From Cylindrobasidium torrendii FP15055 ss-10 (Eukaryota; Basidiomycota; Agaricomycetes; Agaricales; Physalacriaceae): a DNA stretch of 64,000 nt. The notes under the pieces are model-generated. The model saw only the letters and a list, made by a program, of their open reading frames with translations, did no database searches and was not told the origin of the DNA. The position numbers and the translations under genes are program-made. The stretch covers positions 62,001-126,000 of the forward strand of contig KN880476.1 in the NCBI GenBank assembly GCA_000934385.1. Direction: 5' to 3'. How positions within the stretch are numbered: the first letter of the stretch is position 1; the number at the start of each line of letters is the position of its first letter. Shown piece by piece: positions 45,925 through 56,538 of this stretch.

Positions 45925-46238
45925 GATGGTAGTGTGAGCTGAAGCGCTGGCAGAGATGTCAGTCAGCAAGGTGACTACTATACACCATATCACAAGCGTC
46001 GTCGATCTCAGGCTCAGGCCCTTCACATTGATTTGGAGTCGGCGATGGCCGTGCGTGCATTCTTGTTGAAGATAATTTGCATTGGCAGTGCATGATGAAT
46101 TCACTGCACTCCCTCCAGTGTCCGAGTATCCCAATATACTAACAAAGGCATTTGCAGGACTGCTAGGGTGACAAACAATACAAGAGAGATAGCATACATG
46201 TAAATGATTATACTACTTTTATATGGTCAAAGAGTCTG
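45925..46238. other. Intergenic region
   Basis: Upstream of the caspase-domain gene and downstream of RRP9 (both minus). Nothing identifiable. Confidence 0.4.
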
Positions 46239-48069
46239 CTATGAACTCGGCGTCAACGATACCACCATTGCTCGATTCCATCCATCCTTTACATTTAACC
46301 ATCTGCCAAGCCTGTGCTCTCTCCCTATGCCAGCCACGAGCAACACTCTTCCATCCTTCTTCGTGTCTGTCGTCTCCCCTTGCTTCGCCCAGGTTGCGTT
46401 CGTGTAAAAGTCGTTAGAGGGAGAGACGAACTGCAATGAGTTCACAACGCCCGGTGCGGAGATGGTGCTAAGGAGGGAGAAACCCTTGAGCTTCGGATCG
46501 AGCTTCCATATCCTAATCTCGCCGTCCCATGAACCAGAGGCAAAGAGGTCCGAGAATCGCAACGTTCCCAGTGATGTTATCCATCTAGGTGTCTTCACTT
46601 CACCCTCGGTCGCAGATTCGACAACATTGAGGCCATGACATAATGGCTGGGTGTATATGGGTTTCTTCTTGCCTGTTGTCCACAGACATATCGACCTAGC
46701 ACAACGTCAGGCTTGCCCAGGAAGTAAGAGAAGTCGAACACACCCGCTATCACCACCGCTGAGGAACGTTGACTCGTCAATCATCGCAACGCACTCCAAG
46801 CTACCCTCGATATACTTGTGGGACAAAACCTTCTCTGTCTCGTCGTCCGCCAGTGCACCCTCTAGCACCTCACGCACGCGACTCTTCCCTCCACCACGGA
46901 ACACGAGCTGGGATTCGTCCACAATCTTCCAATACCGGACTGTCTTGTCGCGCGCGCCAACGCTAACACAGGTCTCACGCCGTAACGCATCCAAGCCGAC
47001 GATGTTGTCCTGGTGGCCGTACAAGGTTTCGACGTAGCCTTGAACAGAGGGCGACATGTCGTACACCTTCACCATACGGTCAAGTCCTGCAGAGTACAAC
47101 TGATGTGACCCTTTGCGGAATGTTAACGCCTAATTCACAATTAGTCCTGAGATCTGCGCGAGATGTGGATGGACCTGCAGATATTGTATCCTTGTGGCAC
47201 ATCGGACCAAAGAATGCCTTGATCCACTCCGCCTTCTCTGCATCCCATAGCACAATCCGCCTGTCCTTGCCGCCACTGACAAGATACCGCCCGTCGCTGC
47301 TGATTGCCATGGCCAGGACTTCGTCTGTATGACCCTTGATATCGGGGTTGACAGCCTTGCCCTTACCCTTCGTCTTAGCTTGTCGATGCGGCGCGAGGAC
47401 TTGCTCCTTCTTGCCCGTGGTGAGATCCCATTTCGTTATACTGCCGTCCTTGCCAGCGGTAAAGAGAGTGTGTCCAGAATCCGAGGCAATAGCGGCGGTC
47501 ACCACAGAAGTCCCCGTCTTCGTTCGTAGGATGGGTGGTTGGGAAAAGTCAAACTAGGGACATGAGAATGAAGAACAGAGTTTGTTGCACTGAGGCGCAC
47601 CGAATCAGCCACGAAAAGATGGATTTTGCCAGTGTTTTCGAGAACGTCCAGCTTTAACCGCGAAGACAGCCTCTCGCGGTCTATCTCAGCAGCGTCCAGC
47701 TCTCCATCCGCTACACTGGAAATGAACTTGGTATCCAAGAAGGGATGCGGACCACGTACCAAGCTTCATCTCATTCTTCACGCTGTCCAAGTACAACTGG
47801 GCCAACCGTAACCTCTTTTCCGCCGGAGTCTCGTCTGGATCTTCCTCATCTTCCATCACCTCGTCATCCGAAGGCGCGCGAAGATCCATATCGTCGATGT
47901 TCCCCGTCTCTTCGTCTGACTTATCCGAGTCTAGCTCCTCGTCCCTTCTCTTGCCCTTGGGTGCATTCTGCTTCGCATTACGCGGCATTTTTTTGGAGGA
48001 GCTTGGACCCGCATCGCCTGGACGCTTTCTTTTCCGGTTTTTCTGCGAAGCGAAGAACGGGTCAGGCAT
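46239..48069 (-). CDS. RRP9: U3 snoRNP WD40 protein Rrp9/U3-55K
   Basis: Exons in reading order: 48069-47756, 47715-47601, 47553-47179, 47129-46744, 46695-46239; 548 residues. A basic start (MPDPFFASQKNRKRKRPG) and acidic linker (DSDKSDEETGN, EDEEDPDET) precede RLAQLYLDSV and ELDAAEIDRERLSSRL, typical of Rrp9. WD repeats follow: HTLFTAGKDGSITKWD, GRYLVSGGKDRRIVLWD, HQLYSAGLDRMVKVYD, ETCVSVGARDKTVRYW and DLFASGSWDGEIRIW. It binds U3 snoRNA in the small-subunit processome in the nucleolus. Two splice sites are soft: the donor of intron 1 (phase 2, GTGGTC) and the intron after TISA, which needs a GC donor. Confidence 0.9.
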
Positions 48070-48335
48070 CTCGCGAGCCCAAATTTTTCTTGTGCAGGGA
48101 TGGAAGATCGCAAGCAGAGAGTCGGATCCCGGGCCGTAAGAATTTCTTACATACGGGGTCACGTGGCAACCTATAGTGCATATCGTCAAGAATACCCATC
48201 GCAATGCCTGTTCAAGTCTTCAAGCTGTGTTTTTGGCGCAAAGGTGACTGGATTCGTGCACGATTTAAGACGAGAAGCAAAAAAATACATTGCGCTGTCG
48301 TCCTCTTGATATTGCCCTCAGCTCTACAGGATACA

Positions 48336-48777
48336 TCATGCATGTCCTGAGTGTGGGTACGACGCGCCGTTGGCAACTTGGCGTTCAGACATCTCGGCAC
48401 GAATGTTATTTTCCTGCGCCTGTGCTTCTATGAGTGTCTCCAGTAGCAGGCTGTGATGATAGCGCAATTATTATGGTGATCCAAACCGAAAGCGGGAATA
48501 CCCACTCTATCTCATCCTGAAGGGACGCAATCACTTCCTCCGCACGCTTGAGATCCTTCTCATGGTTTGCCCGCACCTTGAATAGTCCACTCCGTCAGCT
48601 AGAGTCGTAGAAGGAATGTCCGACGCATTCTTACCGTATTGGCCGCTTGGAACTCCTCCTTTAATGCTTGGAATCTGTCAAATGTGAACACATTGGCCTT
48701 GCAAACTGCTATAATGTATTGGGCTGAACTTACCGCTCCTTGTAGTTTCCATTCAGCAGAATCTGTTCAGACATCAT
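48336..48777 (-). CDS. Small coiled-coil protein (89 residues), unrecognised
   Basis: Four small exons, reading order 48777-48734, 48674-48635, 48576-48506, 48450-48336, each too short to stand out as an ORF. Joined, they give an almost wholly helical protein: NYKERFQALKEEFQAANT, then HEKDLKRAEEVIASLQDEID, LLLETLIEAQAQENNIRAEM, ending HSGHA. Heptad-like spacing of Leu/Ala/Ile suggests a coiled coil. The pattern YK.RF..LK...E...L..A......EID.LL.. recalls small subunits such as INO80E, but this is a weak likeness. All introns are 55-59 bases with GT/AG ends and phases add to exactly 90 codons, which is the main evidence. Confidence 0.65.
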
Positions 48778-49517
48778 GGGTGTAGAAAGGCAAGAAGCGC
48801 CTTGGCTATCGGCCTCCATTATTGTGTTCTTGCCTCGTGGCTTTCTCGTGGTCCGGCTGCATTTCGGCCTCTCGGAGTGATCGGCGGGCGTTGGTCGATA
48901 TTGCGTCTTCCTTTTCCGTCACAACCATTTGGAAAGCCGCCTGTCACTCTCCCCTATATCCTGTGGAACGCTGGAGCGCGTCGTGTCCACGAAAAGTGCA
49001 TCTATGACTAAATAAAAGTCAAGTATGTGATCATCACAACAATCTATTATCCTCCCCCAACGCTGCGTACAAATCCCGTTTCAATGGACGCTTTTTCTGC
49101 GCTGCCTTCGTCTCAACATGCCTAGGCTCACGTGCCTGTACAAAAAACTCGGACTATGTAGTTTACACTATGTACAGCCTGGCATGGAGCCAGTATTACT
49201 ATCATTTCCGTGAAGCTGACCCCAGGTATGCGACAATGCGGTGGCGCTGTGAATTCCGAGCGAATGGTGATTTTGCCTATGTCTGCGGCCGCGGTCCCTT
49301 GTCGGACCGCCCAGTTTCATGCCGACCTTCAAATACACAGGCTAGCCCTCGTGAGTTTTGTGAAACTACCCCCTGCACTCAGCGCTCTCTAGCCGACGGT
49401 AGTAACTCTAGTACGCGCTAGCCACTTCACCACCCCTTCATTTGTCTACGCGCAGGTGACATACCCATTACGATTGATTCAAGTCTCCGAGACAACCCAT
49501 CTTGGCACACATCCGTC
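48778..49517. other. Divergent intergenic region
   Basis: Promoters of the coiled-coil gene (minus) and the F-box gene (plus) are expected here. ORFs 48802-49011 and 49170-49421 show no family resemblance. Nothing else seen. Confidence 0.4.
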
Positions 49518-50647
49518 ATGACCACAACGATGCAGCCACGCCTCCCACCAGAACTCACCGACGCTATACTTGACCACCTCGCCAATGAGCGCACAACATT
49601 GGCGACATGTGCCTTGGCCTCGAAAGTATTCCTTCCCCGCGCCAGAATCCACATTTTCGACAATATCGCCCTGTCCCATCCCCGTCTAGGCCACTCCCCA
49701 GCGTATTTCCTCGCATTTCTCGAACATAATCCATGGGCAGCACCACTCGTACACACACTGTCCATTCAGGCCGAAAGTGGGTTCCGGACAACGCAAGACG
49801 GTCCTTGGAATGGCGACTGCAACCTCATCAACGAGCGCATTCAAGCACTCCTATGGAAGACCGCAAACGACCGACAATGGACGTGTACCGACGCCGCTTT
49901 GCCTGCCATCATTGCCTCCTTGCCCCGCTTGAACGCTTTCAACGCTGCAGCATTGCGTTGGCGACTTCCGCCCCGCGCGCCGGACGGCTGGGAAAGCGCA
50001 CTCATACAGACGACCGCACTGAAGACTCTGCATCTCGACTTTGTGGAGTTTACGAGCATACCGACGCTTATTGAGGTGCTCCGCTCGTTCCCGAGTCTTC
50101 AGGCGTTGACGCTGGGCGTCGTGCTCACAGCAACGTTCCCGTGGCTCGAGTTACCTGACGGCCCGCTCCTTTCCCTGGAAACGCTGGATGTGGATATGGA
50201 AGGCAGTGGACGTGTTGCAGACACGTTTGTCTCATATCCCGAAGCCATCTTGGACTGGAAGAACCTCAAGAGACTGCGCATCAGGAAATGTTTCCGCTCT
50301 CAGATAGAAGTCGTGCGGAAGATGATTGACTTGGCTGAAAACCTGGAGGAGCTGGACGTTGGGGAGGTCGTCATCCCTCAGGAATACGGTGAGTAATGTC
50401 AAGTTGGTTTCTGGATTCAAAACTGACTCCACCAGAGACTCGCTACCCACCCCTTTCGGTCGGTCGCCTGAAGTCGTTGACCTTCACGCTGAGCTCCCCG
50501 ACGTGTGTGCGCTGGTGGGAGCGCGCTTTCTCCGGGGATCAAATGAAGGGGACCACCGTGCATGCGAGGGTAGCTTCAGCACGGTTGGAAGGTATCTTGA
50601 TCTCCACGAGTCTGCCGATGCAGCGTGCATTGTCATGTAGGGCTTGA
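49518..50647 (+). CDS. F-box protein with leucine-rich-repeat-like C-terminus
   Basis: Exons 49518-50388 and 50436-50647; 360 residues. The F-box is at the extreme N-terminus (LPPELTDAILDHLANERTTL, CALASKVFLPRAR). Repeats with LxxL spacing follow (LKTLHLDFVEF, LQALTLGVVL, LETLDVDMEG, LKRLRIRKC, LEELDVGEV), consistent with irregular leucine-rich repeats. Expected to be a substrate receptor of an SCF ubiquitin ligase. It belongs to a different F-box group from the cluster at 14-20 kb. The second exon has a good acceptor (CCACCAG) and keeps phase, giving the end LSCRA. Confidence 0.8.
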
Positions 50648-51521
50648 TTGAACTTTACACGGGCATGTATAAGAACGGCAATACCTCCAGTTTCGCCAAT
50701 ATACCTTTTTCGCTCTCAGCGGCCCGCAAATTTCCAACCCTCATACTTGCCCGTCTGTCCATCCTGAGTATTAGTACTCGTACGGATTTCATGCCTTGTG
50801 GCTGCAAACGTACACGCAGTGGATTCATGCCCGGAAAGCTCATGACTTCAAGGCATTTTTGACGCGAGGCGAACTAGCGGTAAACGAGCACGACCTCCGA
50901 GACAACGAAAAGCGGGTATCGTGCTTTTCCTGCGTCATTATTGTCACAGAACCATTCACTACACGGCGCGCGCTTGAACGCATGCATTCAACATAGCAAG
51001 GGGCTCCTATGTACATGGCGTAAGGATTGTCATCTTTGCGACCAGAATATTTCGAGATGCATAGTTAAGCTTGGGGAAAGCATGAATTTCATCGCGAACA
51101 CGAGGCTCGCACACCCCGCATTATGGCGGGACTAGTATATACGTGTTAGCTTATCGAAAGAGAGAAAACGGCAATGTTTTCTTTTCAAATGACATTCATA
51201 CTGCCATCGCTCACCTTATACAGAGACTAGACGTCTCCGAGTCAGTCTGTTCTGAAGAGTGACATCTCGAATGCACCAAAGAAGACTGGAGGAGGAAGGG
51301 GACGGGATTTCATACAGTGTCATCCAGGATGAAGACAGCGAATTTGCGGATGATTCGATGTTTTAGATGCTATGAACTCCTTGAATCAGAATTATGAAGC
51401 TTGCAGGTTATTGGTCTTTATTTGGCCACGTGGAATAACCGGTCTTCATCCGAACAATCATGCCAACCGCTACGCGGAGACGCTCAGCCCGGGATGACAG
51501 CGTCTTCTGCCTCGAACGCCC
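50648..51521. other. Intergenic region
   Basis: About 0.87 kb between two plus-strand genes; AT-rich in its centre. No coding sequence, tRNA or repeat recognised. Confidence 0.4.
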
Positions 51522-52775
51522 ATGTTGTCCACACAGGCCTACACCTTTGACCCGCGCCCCGACGTCCCATTGGCGTTAGCAGTGAACCGCTACTGGCAGG
51601 CCGACTCCCCACACGCCAACGACCCCGAAGCATTTACACTTGTTCTTGCCCACGCGACAGGATTCTCGAAGGAGCTTTGGGAACCTGTGATTGAAGACTT
51701 GTATGCCGCTGGAGGGCTGAAGATACGCGATATCTGGGCCGTGGACGCGCCTAACCATGGAGATTCGTACATTGTGAATCATGCAGAGCTTAGTTGGGGG
51801 TATCCTGTTGGTGCGTTTCAATAACAATACTCTCGTGTATGGTCTAAGATAGTCCTAATTAGTTCGATGGGAGGACTATGGCCGGTCTATACATGCCATG
51901 ATTGCAGGTCTTGGATCAGGTATCGACGTCGATTTCTCCAAGCGAAGAGTTGTGGCCATTGGCCATTCAATGGGCGCGGGTGCCTTGTAAGTGTACAATG
52001 ACCCATAGCCTCCGCATGTTAGCTTACCATGCTCACAGCCTTCTGACAACGACCTTGCAACCCCGACTGAGATACGAGTCGCTCATCCTCATTGAGCCCA
52101 TGATTCTCAACCAGGAGGGTCTTGGAGGCGTGACCTTCCTGGCAAAGGGCGCTGTCAACCGCAGGGATATATGGGCATCGAAGGAGGAAGCATACACATT
52201 GATGAAGGCGCGCAAACCCTGGAAGTTCTTTGACGACCGTGTCCTCAAGTTGTATATCGTGCGCGCTTTCTCCCCTTGATCACTGCCCTTCCTGATGCTA
52301 TGAAGACCCACGGATTAACTTCACTTCCGACTGCTGAATATCCCGACAAGACAGAGGGCGTAACGCTGAAAACACCGCGCCGACAAGAAGTGGTTCGTCG
52401 CTCCCCAGTTCCATCTACCAAGGCGCTTACTTATAGCCTAGGCTTGCTTCTCCGACCCAAATGCTGCTCCAAGAAGTTACAACATCATTGGACAAATGGC
52501 GCAGCGTCTCCCAATACATATGGTGTACGGCGGCGTCGACGACTATATGTATGTCCCCGTCATATCTCTCCAAGAGTCGTATTGAACTTACCTTGCCTAG
52601 TCCACTGAAGTACCAGAAAGATGTTACCGATAACGCGGCGCAAGGTCGCTTGGCTTCCATCACGCGCATCCCAGGAGCGGGTCATCTCGCAGTGCAGACA
52701 CATCCCACCGCTGTAGCACATACGCTGGTCGACCTCATCAACAAGTCAGACTCTAAGGCCAAGCCTAAGCTTTGA
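51522..52775 (+). CDS. Alpha/beta hydrolase, Lpx1-like
   Basis: Exons: 51522-51810, 51863-51986, 52039-52258, 52306-52392, 52442-52548, 52601-52775; 333 residues. Oxyanion and core strings are LVLAHATGFSKELWEPV and DAPNHGDS. The nucleophile elbow is GHSMGAG and the catalytic histidine is probably in GAGHLAVQTHP. The acid is likely near VYGGVDDY. The pattern matches a fungal group related to the yeast peroxisomal lipase Lpx1. The C-terminus KAKPKL ends in PKL, a poor but possible variant of a type-1 peroxisome signal. All introns 45-55 bases; the donor of intron 4 (GTTCGT) is chosen because it restores EVACFSDPNA. Substrate unknown. Confidence 0.82.
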
Positions 52776-53142
52776 CCGCAAACCCTGTGATATAGATCGG
52801 CATTGAGCAAGTTAGGTAGTTTGACCGTTGAAATGATACGTTCGTTTGGATTCAATCTTGGATGGATATGTGTGAAGTCGTGGGCCCTGTGGATTGCATT
52901 GAACGTAGCCATCTCACATTGCATTTGCGACACTGCAGCCTGGAGGCGTTGGCTTAATCAAGACTGTCTAAAGCATCGACACAATACCAAGGAGCCTCAT
53001 CACCCAAGATATGTTGAAGGGTCAAATGTACAGACGTCCGATATTTCACAAGTAGAAGTGCCTGGGGAAGCGCGCGTAGAGTACAAGAAAATGTGCCTGC
53101 ACGCAAGAGAAAACGAATAATACAGAATCATGGTCATAGTGG
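52776..53142. other. Convergent intergenic region
   Basis: The right 58 bases are conserved with the sequence after A2 and are B2 3' UTR. The rest is unremarkable. Confidence 0.5.
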
Positions 53143-56100
53143 CTAGGTGTCCTTTGAAGAGGGGAACTCATCCTTGAATTCCTCTGTCCTGCGCCTCCGG
53201 GGCTCACGTAACGGCGCCCTCGGCGTCGCAGAGCCAAGTAGGTCAACGCTGTCCGAGCGAGGACGCTTCAGATCTGGCGTCTTGCTGCGATCGCCTTTAT
53301 CTGCCCCCTTCACATCTTCGACACTCCCCCTCCTGCTTGTATCGGCCACAGGCGACGCGCCACTTTCTCGTGCAGGCTCTTTGGTAGTAACTTCCCCTTC
53401 ATCCAGAGCCACGGTATCTGGGATGGCCCCCTCGGGTACGGCAGAGGCAGTAGGGGTCGCTCGGTCATCTTCATCAGCGGGCTGCGTCCACATACTGCTG
53501 GTCGCATCACTCGCTGTCGACAGGGTTCCCGACCCTCCAACAAGCGGTACTTCCGCAATCGTTCGGGCGATAACATCTTCAACGCGCGCCTTGCAAGAAT
53601 CCTTGTTTACATGATCGCGTCGCAGATACATCACTGCAGCGGGAAAGTCGAGTCGGTCACGGATGTCTTCGTCGAAGGAAATGGGATTCGCCTCATCTGC
53701 ATGAAGCGGGAGGATGACGCGCAGAATGGAGTACTCTCCCAGGCCATCCTCCCGCCGGTTCGGGAGTCGGAATAAAAGGTTCTTCTTTGCCTAGAAAGAG
53801 GCGTCAGCACAATTAAAACACAATATGGGGGCTGCAAACTCTTGTTGTGACCGCGTCCGCTGCAGTGGGAGGCGTGAAGGTTTCGAGCACGTCAACAGGC
53901 AGAGTTGTCTTCAATGCATCGAGCACATCGTCTTGTGTTGGTGATTCTTTCAGCAGCACGCGCAAAGCCACCCAAATGCTTTTCGAGGCCTTGAAGGATA
54001 CCGCAAATAGCAGCACTGGGGCGCACGTCGTGGGTTTGTAGATGCAGAATGGTAAGTTGGTTCCCGTCTCAAACCAGCGTCCAATGTCCCCGACATCGTC
54101 TGCCGAATGGATGATGCTCTGGCCGGGCTTGAATGTGTACGGTGCCCAAGTAGATTTTGAGGTGCGGGGACAAATGATCCTAGCGCTCTTCTCCGCCCAA
54201 GGAACTGGTGAGCCAAGAAACGTAAAGCTGCGAGAAAACTGCTGCTTGGGTGATGTGAGCACGCGAGCGAGCGTGAGTGCGACGAGGCACAACGCAGAGC
54301 GGGCGGACTTGTGAGGAGCCCTAGACTTCTCTATGAACATCGCTGGGTCCAGGATGTCAAAATTCAGCGTCTGGAAGAAAGAAATGGTGGAAAGCATATA
54401 GCAAGGCTCAACAGTCACCTCTTGCAAGTCGTCATCAACAAAGTATCCAAGGCCTTCATTCACGAAGGACACTAGTAATCTGTCTGGACCAAATCTCAAG
54501 GGACGGTCGCTGATGGCTAGGTAGATGAGGAGCGCATCCTGCAGAGTCGATAATATGAATGGTGCTATGGAATTTTGAGCCTTCTCTGCTAGAGTCAACG
54601 GAGTACAGACGACGTACTGTATGCTATGTCGTGAGGCGCATTCTTTTGGACGTCTGACTCATAGTGTGGGTAGGGCTCAAATCCATCCAACATCTGCAAT
54701 TGAAGGCTCGAGTTGCGGCATATGTTCGCAGTAAGAACTCCGTGCGGGTCCTGCAGCCCACATCGAACAATATCCGCCATCAAATGTGCGGTATTTCTGT
54801 GTCTATCCTGGGTTGAGTTATGAAAAAAATGCAAGTGTAGTCAAAGGTGCTCACCGTCCTTTGAGGAATCGTGTCACGCGTCGCACAAAGTTAGCGCCGT
54901 CTACAGTAGCGGCAAACTTAGCAGGCAGGAACTGGCGTACATAGTTCTCCTGCTTGGCCACGTCGTCGAAGGAGCCTGTCCCAGAAAACCAACGAAAATC
55001 GGCTGATACTGGATCCTCTTGTGAGAAAGCGTCTGAGTCGATCCGCGTACCAGCAATGATGTATGTTACGTTCAAGTCGTTCGTGTGTCGCCGCCACTCG
55101 CGGAGGATTTGCTTGAGCATGGGCAAATTTTCCGGTGGATCGAGAGTGGAAAATGTTTCAGACGGGTCTGTTCCTTCATTTGCTTCGTCAATCACGATGA
55201 ATAGGTGTTTTGAGGGAAGGGAACTGAGCACTCGGGATAGGACCTCAGTGATTGCTACATCCAAGATATCGTTCTCGACGCTGCACATGCCACGAGCGTC
55301 GCTGACTCGGCCTGCGTGCTCGAGAACTTCATCAGATAGAAGGCAGAAATGCAATTGCAAGCATAGCCAAAGGCGACGAGTGTCCAGTGTGTCAGAACAT
55401 GAAGACGACAAAAGAAATTGGTCCAGGAGGAGCAGTTGCGACAAAAGTATTATATTTGCGTCGTGACGAACGTGTTCATAGACGTGAGAGGGGGTCGATG
55501 GGGATGCTGATGTCCTTTGCGACATCAAGCCAGTGAATGCCTGGTCCCCAAAGCCATCAGAGCGGCTGCCGGAGAAGAACAGCCCCCAGTGCCGACACAA
55601 ACCCTCGTACAACAGTCTAGTTTTTCCTGTTGCAGTGGCGTTGAGGAGAAATCTGCAAACGTGCATTAGCCATGGCATTCAGTGTAGAGAGGCGCTCACG
55701 TATTGGTGCGTGGGATGAAAAGCTTATTAACACGCATCAGGAGCTCATTACTATTCTCAAAGCTCCCAAGGCCATGCAGAATGACACATGGCCATTTCCC
55801 TGGTATTTGATTCGCAGGGACAGTGTACACCAGCGGTATACGTAGCACCTCGATGTCGGTCGGGTTGGAAGCTTCGCTATAGGACCAGCTGGCGAACGGA
55901 AAGTCTGCAGAACGTTTAAGAGCGCTCCGCAATGCACCATCCATATCTTTCGTTGCCTTGATTACTCGTTGGAATGGTAGACGAGCGCCCCAGGATGCCG
56001 CCATAGGGTTTGAACACAATAACGCTATGTAGTCATCAGGACTCTGCTGAGAAAGACAGGGGAAAAGCGCTGACACGAGTATTCTAGACACTCCAAGTCA

Positions 56101-56405
56101 CGACCTATGAGAGCCGAGTGTAGCATAGATTGACAGTACAGATTACTCTCTAATAGCTGACGACACTCCTCTATGCTGGAAGGAAGGTCGCTTCCCACGG
56201 ACTTCCTGAATTCGGATAGAAACTTTGCCATTTCGCCCGGATCATCGTCATCGATCCATTCGTATGTTGTGTAGATTTTTTCGTCGACCTTCATGAAGTT
56301 CAAGAGCAAATGCAATCGCGTGGGAATTTGATCCAGCGATGCCATCACACGGCGTAAGTGAATCGCCGGCGTCTTCCACTTTCCTCCCACGGTCACCGCA
56401 ACCAT
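53143..56405 (-). CDS. B2: P-loop NTPase with degenerate REase-like domain, partner of B1
   Basis: Exons in reading order: 56405-56077, 56041-55700, 55652-54855, 54802-54618, 54564-53840, 53790-53143; 1008 residues. Exons 1-5 have exactly the lengths of those in A2 (329, 342, 798, 185, 725); only the last differs (648 against 636). Walker A NATATGKT at 228-235, Walker B FIVIDEAN with D379. The region aligned with the nuclease core reads CAPVLLFAV...WVALRVLL, so it too lacks the acidic residue and the QxK lysine. The C-terminal tail is acidic and Ser/Thr-rich with a basic KRPRSDS...REPRRRR cluster. The start ATG is conserved in A2. No frame disruption was found, so the gene appears functional. 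Confidence 0.78.
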
Positions 56406-56538
56406 GTACTGTCTTTTGTCTTGGTCGACTGTGCGCTTGGTTACCGCCTTGGATACGAGTGCATTTCGTGGGAATCGAAATCCTCGTCTTAAATACAGTT
56501 AAGGACATGGGGAAGTCACTTCATCCTCCATCCTCGCC
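56406..56538. promoter_or_regulatory. Shared divergent promoter region of the B2/B1 pair
   Basis: 133 bases between start codons, against 132 in copy A. CTTAAATA at 56488-56495 (TATTTAAG on the minus strand) lies 83-90 bases upstream of the B2 start, exactly as in copy A. The 29-base identical block is at 56428-56456. Conserved spacing in a non-coding gap suggests a working bidirectional promoter. Confidence 0.5.
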
